Both the position numbers and the translations under genes were made by a program. A stretch of 64,000 nucleotides of DNA from Spizellomyces punctatus DAOM BR117 (lineage: Eukaryota > Chytridiomycota > Chytridiomycetes > Spizellomycetales > Spizellomycetaceae): positions 62,001-126,000 of the forward strand of contig NW_015971547.1 in the NCBI RefSeq assembly GCF_000182565.1, written 5' to 3'. Below, piece after piece: positions 1-10,743 of this stretch; the first letter of the stretch is position 1, and every line of letters starts with the position of its first letter. Under the pieces are notes generated by a model. The model had not been told where the DNA came from. It was given only the letters and a program-made list of their open reading frames with translations, and did not search any database.

Positions 1-3000
1 TTCACTTTCTTGGATGGGGTGATCGCAGACAGTACTTCTTCCGCAACTCTTTTTACGCCTCTTCGGATTTTTCCAACAATGTCTCGTTTGAACAGAGCCT
101 GAATCCGAAAGGAAATGTCAATAAAAGCAGAGTCTAGCACAGTCAAACAAGGCCTTTACCGGAGGAGGCTCCACTACGAATTTGTTATCCTTGAACATGG
201 GACCAGTTGGGTACTGCTTATCGTAAACAAGAACATTAGAATGTCGGTGTTCTAAATAGTGCCCTTGTTCACACACGAAGATAATGTCTCCGGTAGGAAT
301 GGGGAACGGAATTGGTTTGCTGCTGTCCCATCGTTTGAGGCAGTTCAAGCAGTTGCAGTTGTGATTGCATTTCGGGCATACCCAGTTTCGGTCCTAGATT
401 ACACCACAATGAAAAGCCCTTTCAGTGGACGGTAAAAACTACATGTTGGGTCAGCAATCATACCTTTTTGACATCAAAGAGCCGGAGACCAAATCTGTTC
501 CAGAGACACCGCGCACAGTAAGGTGTTCCGCAAGCGTCAGACGCGAAAGTCCTGCAATCAGGTTCCACCGGTAAGCTGAAGTTGCACAAAGGTCTTTCCT
601 GTACACTCTCAATCTCACCATGGAGGCGACCCCACCGAAGAACGACAAGCGTGACAGCATTTTGATCTGGCATGCTCTCTCTACTTGACCAAAGGGATTA
701 GCATGCCTAATGAAACCATTCAATGCAGACTACACGAACCCCAGTGCGGAAAAGATATATATGATATGCGATAGTGGCGGTTGGCAGAACATTGCTCGAG
801 CCATTAAAGATCCTAACCAAATATGGTAAGGTACAAACGATTCCAAACGGAGGCTCTGAGCGGAGGTAGCAACTCACCCCTCTATCCACTCTTTGGAGAG
901 ATGCCCTTCGGGTGATTTACAAATGCGATTGTACGCTTTTACAGCTTCCTCCAATTGGCTCTTCAATGTTTGCATAGGGAGATACTGATGAAAGGTCATG
1001 GCCTTTTCGTGAGGGCAACTCCGACCACGTGCGTAACACCCCAGACATATATCAAACTCGTCTTCTAGCTCAATTTGGGAGCGGTTCTCCTGCTCATTTT
1101 TCCCAACAATCGTAGCTGTGGAAGAATTTGACTCCTTCATTGATATCGCTGGAGTGGACGTCGGAGCCCTGTTTTCAGTGCTAACTTGCTTGACAGTGCT
1201 GCTGTTGTCTACTTGGCCATTCCCAACAAAGGAGGTACCGTTAGCATTTGGCTCGTCAGGTTTCTTGTTACGGTCCCTGCGGACCCGCTGTATCCTAGGC
1301 TCGCCATGACTAGATGCTGTAGCGTCATCGTTCTCTGGTATTGGCGGAAGTGGGCTGTTGTTGGCTTCAGCTTGTTCGCTACCGTTGGTGACTTCCAGTG
1401 TAGAATTCTTGGCCGTTAACAGGCCTTCCTGCGCGACTGTGCCATTTCGATTGGCCTTCCTGGGTGATGTTGAAGGTGCATGACTTTGCGAATCGCTTTC
1501 CATAGGACTGAAGATCTGGCCAAACGGGTTACCCTTGATTGGTTCGATTATTCCCGTTTGAGCTCTCTTTCTGTTCATCAAAATATGCTCGATATCCACA
1601 GTCTGAACTTCAGATCTTCGTGCATTTTGCGGAAGAGCAGAGGCAACCTCTTCCCCCTTTCCGGATACGTCAGGTAGGTGAGCACATTTTATACAGGTAA
1701 AGCCCCGATTCCAAATGTCTGCTCGACAAAAATCACATGTCCGAGAATGCGGTTGATCTGCATCGCTCCACCGGGTTGGTAGATGTTCAGGCGACCCCTC
1801 TATCCATTCCTCCTTCACCACGGCGGCAAAGCACTCGATTACAGATCTAAAGTCCTCAACAGATCTTTCGTCAGGTCCGTTTTGCATGTCCACAGCTTTT
1901 TTTGTCATCGAGAGCAAAGTATTGTGTACGAGTGCTTTGATACGATATATCTCAGGCCGCATGTGCGCCTGATATTCGGCAAGAACTCGATCCACGCATC
2001 TCCGCAATGAATCGACTGTGACTCTGTTCCATGACACCTGCACAGAACCAAAAGCATGTTCAAGCGCTGAAAAGCAGAAGTTTTCCATATATGCATACCT
2101 TGATGGTGACGCCGCCTTTGTTTAGCACCTGATGTGCGGCTTCTGGAGGTACTATCGTACAGAGCTTTAGCCAATGGACGATCCTCCGCACAGAAGGCGG
2201 CGCGATAAATACCTAAAACGAAATCGCCGCGTTTCTGCTCAATGACGTACACTGTGAACGGTGCGTTTTCCAGGAGTTCGAGCGAAGCAAAGACTTATTG
2301 TTATAAATTGAGAGACGCCTTTGAGAAATTAAGCATTTTCGGGAACTCAAAACAATGATTCGCTCCTCACAGTTGTCCTCATATATTGAATGCCCTTGCT
2401 CTTGCCAAAATTTTGACACTTTCTCCAAAGAGCCTGAGTCAGCAAGAAACCAGATAGCTCTTGCACCTTCGTCGGCATGAACCTTAAAGGGGGCACCCTA
2501 AATTTCACGAATCTAGGATGCACTAGTGTAAGGATTTGATTACCATGACATTGTGCCCTACGGATCCGCATAGGTCTGTATGCCCTGGGGTATTGGTTCC
2601 ATCGAAGCCTATTGTAGCAATCACCCGCAGTACGTAAGACATATAATGCGTTCATAGTAATATACAACATCCACGTACCCACGTATGCCATCAGATTATC
2701 GGGTTGCAAATGCGCAGGGAGGAGAGGGACCAGGTCATTGGGACCCTTATACTGGAAATACGCCGGCAGTCTTTGATGCGTTCGTTCCGCCCAGGCGCCT
2801 GGACAAACGATGTCTTTTCCATACAATAGGTTTCTTTCTTGCTGTCTCTCCTCTGGCGGCTTCTCGTGCAAGTAATCCACAAAGGCGCCGACCGACATGT
2901 CAACGTCCTCACCTGTACATACATTGCGAACCAGCAAGTGTGTACCTTCTTCGTTCTGTTTCAGCCAGTCAATCGTAAAGAGGTCGTCATCATGAAGATC

Positions 3001-3252
3001 GTGGTCGTTTTCCCCAGAGTCTCTCCACGCTGCAAACGAATTTTGAACGACGACCGGAATGCCGTGCAGTATGCCGTCCTGTACGACGGCAACCACCTCA
3101 TCGACTGTTTTTGTTTTTGCATCAACGGTGGGCACAGACTTGAAGGGCCCAACGGAACCTTCGCTTCGCAATCGTGCCAGCAGCGCATCGATCTGGTGAT
3201 CTGGCAGCACCGGAACGCCCTCAGGCGCATGCCCAACAGTTGACTTGAACAT
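1..3252 (-). CDS. JmjC-domain protein with ZZ-like finger and C-terminal R1-type (4CXXC) zinc finger, partial at left edge
   Basis: Probable nuclear chromatin protein: an Fe(II)/2-oxoglutarate JmjC oxygenase fused to cysteine fingers. I start it at the ATG at 3252. Introns inferred at 2609-2678, 2483-2543, 2294-2370, 2152-2212 and 2038-2098 restore a JmjC core: AYVGFDGTNTPGHTDLCGS (the HxD iron ligands), then QKRGDFVLVPP and AAHQVLN (the distal His). After this come a CDFC..CIKC / ICLGC half-finger pair and then the R1 finger: CHACR, CARCLWNRFG, WVCPKCNHNCNCLNC. That finger needs an intron at 576-618 and another near 412-459. After EPPP a further exon (about 1-77, ALFKRDIVGKIRRGVKR) runs off the window. 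JmjC plus R1 finger is known in plant IBM1/JMJ25-type demethylases, and R1 fingers also occur in CDCA7. The substrate is unknown. Splice sites around 700-890 are the least certain. Confidence 0.85.
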
Positions 3253-3597
3253 GGTCCCCAGAATATCAGCGACACTATGTTCCGTTGTCCAACAAACGTA
3301 AAAAGGAAGAAATGTGCTTCCGCTGGTCCTCGGCGAAGCTTGACCGCGCAAGTGGGAAGCTGTCGATTTGGTATTACACGTGATACTAGATGTTCAACTT
3401 TTGAGTTTGCAACTGTTCGTTCGCACCAGTCGTTGAAGGGGATATCTGCATCTGCATTAAATTCCTTATATTTATGCAGAATTCTTATTATGACCTGCTA
3501 GTGGTTGTCAGTAAGAGTTGGCCGTGCAAAAAAGTGGAAGAGCAATGACAACGAAATCGACGACGACGATGCGGATCTGGCGGTGATCACTGTTGAC
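3253..3597. promoter_or_regulatory. Divergent intergenic region
   Basis: This stretch separates the start of the JmjC gene (-) from the start of the ACBD5-like gene (+) and should hold both promoters. I see no clear TATA box. An acidic open frame (around 3540-3600) precedes and is in frame with the ATG at 3598 but has no ATG of its own. Confidence 0.4.
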
Positions 3598-4876
3598 ATG
3601 GCAACAAGGTAACAGTGCATACCGTCGTTCGTCCAACGCTCTGCTTTCTCTTGCGAAAGACAGGCCATCCTCGATAAAGAAGCTGCAATGTCTACGGTGA
3701 ACGACGAAAGTTTACGGCAAGAGCAGAGGTTTGCAAAAGCCGTGAGCGTACTTCAGTCGCTGGGGCCTGAGGAACATACCATGGTTCCCACAAATGACGA
3801 AAAGCTCCAGGTGAACACCGCTTCTCGAAAGAGGGCTTTCAATAAAAGTTTCACCTAAAACAAGAGCTGCACGCTGACAGAAACATTGTATGCATCTGTG
3901 CTAGTTTTATGGCTTGTATAAGCAAGCGACAGTGGGGCCGTGTTCAACACCACGGCCCAGTTTATGGGACGTCGTGGGACGGTCAAAGTGGGATGCGTGG
4001 AACAAGGTCCGGCAACTAACGTCGTCGGAGGCGAAGGAAGCATACATTGATGCAGTCATAAAGGTTAGATTGCCCTGTATCCGCTCCAGGAAGAATATAG
4101 CACTGATATGGCCGTTCAGTTCCTTCAACGGTTTCCGGACCGACCTCTTGCGGCTGAAGTCATCGAGTACTTTGAGCTTTCTCGTGCGGGCCTCGCTACT
4201 GACACTGATTCTGAAGGAGGTACCCGTTTATATCTCTCGCTTTACATCCTTGTTCAGGCGCTATAGTGTGACTTTCTGCAGATTTCAGTGAGCGCGATTT
4301 GTCTGACGTGGAGACGCATAGCCTTCCCGAGCATGGAGAGGTGAGAATAGCTGGTGGAATAGCTGCTCACAACCGTACAGTGGACATGGACGCCTGACGT
4401 TGCCATACTGTAGGACTTTGATGAACCCGTTGATACACCACCGCATTATGAAGAGCGACCTGTGTCAATTAATGAATCCGAAACATCAGCATCTTCTCGC
4501 ATTTTAGATGGGCTGATTGAACGCGTGAGGAGCTTGGAGGTGGAAGTGTCATCATTGCGAAATGATCAAGCGGAACATAGACGGCAGGTAAAGAGATTGC
4601 TGCACCCGGACCGCTCAAGACTGGCAGTGGTCGTTCGATATGTCAAGGTAATCGGTTACATTGGCAGTCAATTCTTGTCATGCGCTGACTAGTTCTTTGC
4701 TATCACAGTATTTGGTCCCGTCCGCTCTATGGAATCTTTTATGCATCTTTTTTGCACTACTGTTTTTCGGTTACCGACCTACCGCTAATAGCAAGTTTGT
4801 CGCATGTCTGATGTGGGCTTGGATGAAGCGCCAAGAGCTTTTGGGAAGTGCGGATCGGGGAGACGTGGCCCTATAA
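3598..4876 (+). CDS. ACBD5: Tail-anchored acyl-CoA-binding protein, ACBD5/ATG37-like
   Basis: Binds long-chain acyl-CoA. By family it sits on the peroxisome (or ER), where ACBD4/5 and fungal Atg37 act in organelle tethering and pexophagy. Spliced exons give an N-terminal ACB domain with YGLYKQATVG and KWDAWNKVRQL, which carry the conserved Tyr/Lys/Trp ligand residues. A short helix (FLQRFPDRPLAAEVIEYFEL) and an acidic Ser-rich linker follow, then a coiled coil (GLIERVRSLEVEVSSLRNDQ). The protein ends in one hydrophobic segment (LVPSALWNLLCIFFALLFFG) and about 30 residues. Five introns are inferred: 3609-3659, after KLQ, after VIK, after SEGG and after HGE, with one more before the membrane exon. 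The first exon is only 11 nt, so translation could instead begin at the ATG at 3688. The gene ends tail to tail with DTD, 76 bp away. Confidence 0.85.
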
Positions 4877-4952
4877 TCACACATCATTTTTGCTATATAA
4901 TTGTGCATATAAATATCTAACATGTTTTTTCAATTGATCTTGGCCATGCTCA

Positions 4953-5919
4953 TCAGCTTGACGATGTTGATGTTCCATTAGGGCCATTTTTCTTTCCATC
5001 GCGGGAGTCCAGTATGAGTGTTACTGGCCCATCATTGAGGATGTTCACCTATTACAATTTAGAGCCTGGTGAATTAACCGATGGCACATTCTGGTATTGT
5101 CACGGGACGCACCTGCATCATGGCTCCAAATACTCCGTCTAGAGTATCGAATGATGAGTATACCCAAGTTAATCTATCCACAGCAGAAGATGATCTTCAT
5201 ATAGGTAGCATACCTTGTACCCGCTCCGGCTTATACGCTGCTTTAAGCTTTTCTAGAAAGGTCGTGTACATGTCCTTGCTTTGGTCGCTCTTCATTGCTA
5301 AACCAAGTCATATGAATAAAAATAGCCAAAAACAATTAGAAATGTAGCATCAAGACGACCAACCCAAATGAAAATCCGGCTTTGAGCCCTTGTTCGACAG
5401 GGCATAGAGAGTGAACTGGCTCACTGGTAAAATGAACGATGAGCGAGAACGTTCAAGAGTGATACGCAACGAATCAGCTAACCGCTCAAAATTTCTAGAT
5501 CAAGATCCTTGACACTCTTTGTCCATGGCTTGCCATTTCCATCCTCGAACACTCGCACACTTGTTAACTTCTTGACCCTATCATAAGAAGCATAAAATAA
5601 ACAAAAGCCGCCAAACGGGTTGTGCTTTCTTGGTCGTGACTTACATCCAATTCACGTCCTTTCCCTCGTCATCGCCCTGTACAGCCAAATATGAGCTTGC
5701 TGTTATATGCAACTTGGTGAAAATCATCACTTACAGATATTCCAATGAGAACACAGATGCCCTTCCCAATCTTCCCCACAATTTCACCGTTAACTATAAA
5801 GATGCGCACATTGCTCGCGTCAGTCCAGAAGCAAAAAGACAGACATGAGAATAAAGCACTGACCCGACGTCAATACCTGTCACGCTAGCACTGCTCACTC
5901 GCTGTAATATCGCTCGCAT
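4953..5919 (-). CDS. DTD1: D-aminoacyl-tRNA deacylase (DTD)
   Basis: Hydrolyses D-amino acids (and glycine on tRNA-Ala) mischarged to tRNA, in the cytosol. The start at 5919 gives MRAILQRVSSASVT, the invariant DTD N-terminus. Splicing then gives VNGEIVGKIGKGICVLIGIS, GDDEGKDVNWMVKKL, VRVFEDGNGK, VSQFTLYALSNKGSKPDF and NDGPVTLILDS. The SQFTL and NDGPVT motifs are the two active-site signatures; the Gly-cisPro of the second enforces chirality. Six short introns break a protein of about 160 residues, close to family length. The protein ends with a short polar tail after GKKNGP. Its start is only about 170 bp from the divergent eL18 gene. Confidence 0.92.
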
Positions 5920-6092
5920 GTTGCAAATATCTTGTTCAAAGGAATGGAGAAACTTAACCCTAACTTATGTGGTGTTGCTGTGCCATGCTGTGCCACCGAT
6001 CGTTTTGCAGGTTGAATTTCGTCGCGCTTTGGGGTTGGGAAGCTTTCACTCTTCTCGATTCTTGGAGTTTATTCATCTAGGAAAGAGCCATC

Positions 6093-7115
6093 ATGGTAAG
6101 GAAAATGGTCATCGCACCCATCCATCCATCCATCTGTTTTTAGTGTGGAAAGCGTCGTGCACCATCGCGGGGTTTCCTGCTTCCGTGCCGACTGCTGGAT
6201 GTGAATGTGGTTTAACGTCGCAAGTGACATGGCCCCTGTGAAGGGGGACATGAAGCGAACTTGGAGCGACTAGACAAAATGTGTTGACCCCGCTTTCCCT
6301 TTTTTCTCTTTCTTCTCGCCATCATTAAGGGTGTTGATTTGGGAGTTCGTCACCACCAAAAGAAGGGGCACAGGGATGCACCCAAGTCTCAGGTAGGTCA
6401 TAATTCATTGAACAGCGGCAATGTAAAACAGCAGACTGAACGGCTTCTCGTATTTTTCATAACAGGATGTGTACCTTCGTATGCTTGTGAAGGTGTGTAT
6501 ACTGGGAAAGCGCCTTGAATTGGGCAATTGCTCCATTGTGGCTGTAAATGGTGGACTGGTTTTAACTCTTGTACCTTCGGAATAGCTTTACCGCTTCCTT
6601 GCTCGCCGTACCGAATCCAAGTTCAACCAGGTCGTCTTGAAGCGCCTGTTTATGTCCCGGGTGAACCGTCCCCCTATCTCTGTCTCTCGTCTCGCCCGTT
6701 TCATGAAGGGCAAGGAAGACAAGATCGCCGTCATTGTCGGAACTGTGACCGACGACAACCGTCTCTTGGAGGTGCCCAAGCTCACTGTTGCTGCCCTGCG
6801 TGTGACCCGCACTGCTCGTGCGCGTATCATCAAGGCCGGTGGTGAGATCCTCACCTTTGACCAACTTGCCCTCCGCTCTCCCCTCGGAAAGGGCACTGTC
6901 CTTCTTCGTGGTCAGAGGAACACCCGTGAGGCCGTCAAGCACTTTGGCGTTCCTGGCAAGCCCCATAGCAGCGCCAAGTAGGTTTCTTGTGCGCACTACT
7001 CTATCATCGATCACAAATATCTAATCCTTATCTCAATAGGCCTTACGTCCGGTCTAAGGGCCGCAAGTTTGAGCGTGCTCGTGGTCGCAGAAAGTCCCGT
7101 GGTTACAAGGCGTAA
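6093..7115 (+). CDS. RPL18: 60S ribosomal protein eL18
   Basis: Structural protein of the large cytosolic ribosomal subunit. Exons: 6093-6095 (the ATG alone), 6330-6392, 6466-6492, 6586-6977, 7040-7115. The product starts [17 protein letters not shown], runs through [19 protein letters not shown] and [16 protein letters not shown], and ends [10 protein letters not shown], the typical eL18 C-terminus. Length (about 187 residues) matches the family. The first intron (6096-6329, 234 nt) directly follows the start codon, a layout common in fungal ribosomal protein genes. I found no snoRNA boxes in it. Codons are strongly biased to C/G-ending forms compared with neighbours, as expected for a highly expressed gene. 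Confidence 0.97.
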
Positions 7116-7509
7116 GCGTCTTGTACGTTTCATTGTCTTTAGATTAGTTCGTTGTACATCGTACTGTCTAAAGGTGCATGAATATATGACATTACCAGTC
7201 AATTATGTGCAGCGCTTGCAGTTCTACCCACCCTAACGTAGGTTAGGCGGGCTACAGGATAGTCTTCAATAGATGGAAGAACACGCATGACTCTGCGATT
7301 ATTGCAGGGGGCCGCACTCGAATGGCACTAGAAATTCATCCTGCTCAGTATTGCGAAGAATGAAAAGTGGTTCGCGATTTAACCAAGATCTTTTCTGCAT
7401 ATGTATTATGAATGATGGTTACTATTTTACAATATGTGATGAAATATGGTGGTCGCATGACTCGCTGGAGTCAAATAAAGGTGTATCAGTGAAATAGACA
7501 CTAAGATAG
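7116..7509. other. Convergent intergenic region
   Basis: This is 3' flanking sequence between eL18 (+) and the cPLA2 gene (-). I see no gene or repeat in it. Confidence 0.6.
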
Positions 7510-10376
7510 TCAAAACTCGTCCCACGCAGGTTGCGGCGCCTCTTCCTCCAGTCGTCTCCTTCTCTTGGCTCGCCACGCCCTTCTGATGGCCTCCCGTATC
7601 TTTTCCTGATTCTTTTCAACATTGGCGCATGCAAGTCCGCTCAAGACATCGGTTTGTTTAGGGGTAAATGTAAAATTATAGGTGGCACACCAGTCGGCTT
7701 TCGATGGGTCGAGCTGAGGGTCGTATTCGTTATTGCGAATCAACGGCAAGTATATCAGGGTCAAATCAGCGGGAGACTTGGCCTGCGAAATTGTGGAGAG
7801 GACAGTACAGGTCGTTTCTCGAAGATGGTCCTGACGGTGTCCTGCATGACTTTCCTCGGATTTGGGGATGGTAGGAAACGGGAACCCACGCTCACGGGCA
7901 TACGCTTCCGCTCTGATCAACCACGGGTCTACCCCAATATCCATGGAAGCATCAAGGGCGATAATCACATCGACGTTCCGCTCTGGCCTCAAGAGCGGAG
8001 GAAAGGGAATGTTGTTGTCCATGCCTATTGTTTCGTGACGTTGAGCAATGACAATATCTACTAGTGATGAATTGGGCAGAAATGACTCACGAACCAGAAT
8101 CCATGAGCGCAATCGTCTTTTCCTCGATGAGGTGTTCAAAATTATCTAATTTGTATACAATGTTTGGAAAGCGCGCTGGGGAAATAGGATGTATCTCCTG
8201 TTGTTTGTCCATGTGAGAAAATGTTTGGTTCCAAGCCGAATGAATGCACCTCACTGACCGATACATCTTCCAGTAACGGTAGCACTCTTTCTCGCAAGTT
8301 TTCTGGTAGCGTATCTTTGAATTCATTCCATATGTGCGCGACAGTGGCTGTAAAGGCGGACCCGAAGGTTCTGGCGGACACATTTAATGAGGAGCATTGG
8401 TCCATGTCACCAGGCACTGGTAGAACTCACCCGAGCAAGAGACCCAAACTTTGTTCGGGCAACTTTTCACGAGACACACCAGACTCGAACACCCGACCAA
8501 AGCCCCTAGGTTGTTAATGTTATGATGTGTAATTCAGTCAAAACACTCCAATCATCTCATCCTTACCAAACAGGAACCCATGCACCACTCCCACTTCCTG
8601 ATTCAGTCCGAAAGCCGGCTTCAAATGGTGTAAACTCCCACCACTGAGATGCAAGTGTTCAGCAATCTGCATCCAACAGGCTAATCTGAATTATCTCACC
8701 TGATAGCGACTGCCACCAGTATCTTTTCCAATTTCATGAGAGACCGCCGTGTATATCGGTATGGGTAGACTTTGGTCCTCTACAGCCCACCGTTGGTAGG
8801 AGAGCTTGCCACGATCAATCTGCTCATGGGCGGAGAGTGTCTCACGCGTGTCGCCCTTCCCGCTTCCGGTCTGTGGATCGTCTCCTGCCTGTGCAGCCAC
8901 AGACACAGTTCGTGTCGCCGCTACTTTTGCAGCTTCGGGGACAAGTAACCTGCCCGTTAGAAGAGTTCCAAAGATATCGACTGTTGAAAATGCTTTTTCC
9001 GTAAAGTATTTTTGTACTATGCCGAATAAAATTCGCTCGCCCTCAGGAGTATTCAGTGCCGCCACCAGGTCAGAGAGACTGAGGTAATTTGTCGAGAGTT
9101 GCTTGGCCAGACGCTGTTGAACGGAATCAAAGTCGGGGCCGAGAGAATATAACTGAGCCATCGCCCACGTTGATCCAGACACACCAGCAATGTAAGTTAC
9201 ACCTTTGAGAAGTCCAATCTTGTCGAGCGCTTGCATTGATGCGAGATTGGCCACCATGGCCCTACATCCGCCCCCGCTAACTACATATTAGCATATCAGA
9301 GATCAGGAGGGATGCATAAGGTCATCTTCCACAAACCTTGCTGCAATACTAATGACTGGAACGTCCTCAACTTCAACATCTTCACCAATAAACTTTGAAA
9401 TTGCATCTGCTACGGCTTGTTTCTTTTGTACCAAACGCTCATTTTCCTCCTTGCATAATTCCGCTCCCACGCGAACTTTAGCCTCCCACTCGATCTCCGG
9501 ATTCCGTTTCGGATCGGTCATACCGACTTTTATCTGTGCTATGAGGGTTCCTTCCAAAAGCCCGTCCGCGGCTTTATCTATGGCATCCTGCCATAATCTG
9601 GTTGCGCGTTCCGCAATTTCGCTTCCAGAGGGTATCTGATCAGGTAGCTTTCGCACGTCCTCTGCCGATGGTATGAGGGCAGCAATCTGTTCGAGCTGCT
9701 CGGCAATTTCCTGCGTTGATGGAATGCGGTCTTTCAGCTTCCGTAGTTCTGTTGCGCTTTTTTCAGTGATGTCGCTACCGGAAGGCAGTTGCTGCGACAG
9801 TTTGTCCAAATTAGCCAAATTACTCAAATGGGAAGAAATCTCTGCTAGTTTGGCTGCCAATTCTGATTGGGGTTTACTGTCGTGGCTTTTTGAGCTTTCT
9901 TCAGTACTATCTTTGCCATGGTTGGTCTCTGGAGGATCTTCCTTCTGGTGGTCCTTTGGTGGGAGCTGAGCCAACAAGTCTGCCAGCTTGGCGGATAGGT
10001 CTGCGACCGTTAGCTCGGCGACCTTGGACAAGGTGTCTTCTAATCCACCAGTGGAATTTTCTTTCCTGGGAGTACTGGATCTATGCTCTCCATCTTCTGC
10101 ATGATACTTCGGGTCCGCAGGGCCATGTCCGCTCTCGGTATTGTCACTCCTTGCTTCAGCGTTTATCGGTCGCAGCTTGGAGTTAGCTTGAATACATCCT
10201 CCTAAAGCACCAGTAGCAAGCAGAAGGCCAACTAGAGCCTTGGATAGTTCACCTCTTGCTGGATTTCGAGTCGTCAATGGCGACCGGACCGTCCAAAACG
10301 GACGAGCATTTGCGCCAGGGCGAGGCCGGAAAAGCAGATGCTGTGTGCACCTTCTACTCCCCACTCGTTGGAACAT
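7510..10376 (-). CDS. Cytosolic phospholipase A2-type lipase with mitochondrial-type N-terminus
   Basis: Predicted serine acylhydrolase acting on glycerophospholipids. The ATG at 10376 gives an Arg-rich, acid-poor leader followed by a hydrophobic stretch (SKALVGLLLATGALGG), which suggests mitochondrial import. A helical linker of about 250 residues contains four (I/L)PSxx(D/E)(I/V) repeats. The catalytic domain shows SGGGCRAMVANL, GVSGSTWAM with the nucleophile Ser (GxSGS), WWEFTPFEAGF, ARFPNIVYKLDNFEHL, and MDSGMDNNIPFPPLLRPER with the catalytic Asp (equivalent to human cPLA2-alpha Asp549). These joins need introns after AA(S), RYQ, VPV, LLLG, VSVSE and MDS. There is no C2 domain, as in Aspergillus PlaA-type enzymes, one of which is reported to be mitochondrial. 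Full length from leader to stop. Confidence 0.9.
9617..9788 (-). repeat. Four IPSxx(D/E)(I/V) helical repeats in the cPLA2 linker
   Basis: Within the linker the peptide motif recurs as LPSGSDI, IPSTQEI, IPSAEDV and IPSGSEI, spaced about 15-23 residues apart and each followed by an amphipathic helix-like stretch. It is a protein-level repeat; the DNA copies have diverged. Confidence 0.7.
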
Positions 10377-10743
10377 GGGAGCTGATGCGTCCCCAGAGGT
10401 TTTCGACAATGCACAGCGATCAGGACCAGTATGGAGTCTTTGACACCCATCACAGATCTGCTGTGATTTGGTGAGGTCATCGCGTGAGTCATTCACACCA
10501 GCTACCAGCAATTTGCAATAACTCAAAAGACAAAAAAAACACTGTAAAAAAAGAGTTTCTAGATTACGGACAAATGCATGATTTATTTACAATTGTAGAC
10601 CCTTTCCAGCCGAAATGCCGTTGACACCTTGCGAAAAACATCTACAGCGTCGTTCGCGGTACCAGAGCTGCGAGCTTATTACGAGTTGATCCGTGCGACA
10701 GTCATCCTATAGACTGCCACATGTCGCAGACGAGCAGGAAGCC
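10377..10743. promoter_or_regulatory. Upstream region of the cPLA2 gene
   Basis: This lies between the cPLA2 start and the INSIG stop, both on the minus strand. It should hold the cPLA2 promoter and the INSIG terminator. The open frame that continues upstream of the cPLA2 ATG has no earlier ATG. Confidence 0.4.

Noticed and set aside
2347-3351. JmjC gene starting at 3351
   Set aside because: The codon is TTG. The ATG at 3252 has good context (ACCATG) and keeps the whole domain.
3540-3600. Acidic segment as the N-terminus of the ACBD5-like protein
   Set aside because: It is in frame with the chosen ATG and looks protein-like, but no ATG precedes it before a stop and no splice acceptor clearly feeds it.
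9303-10526. cPLA2 frame starting at 10526
   Set aside because: That codon is TTG; the first ATG in frame is at 10376 and gives a sensible leader.
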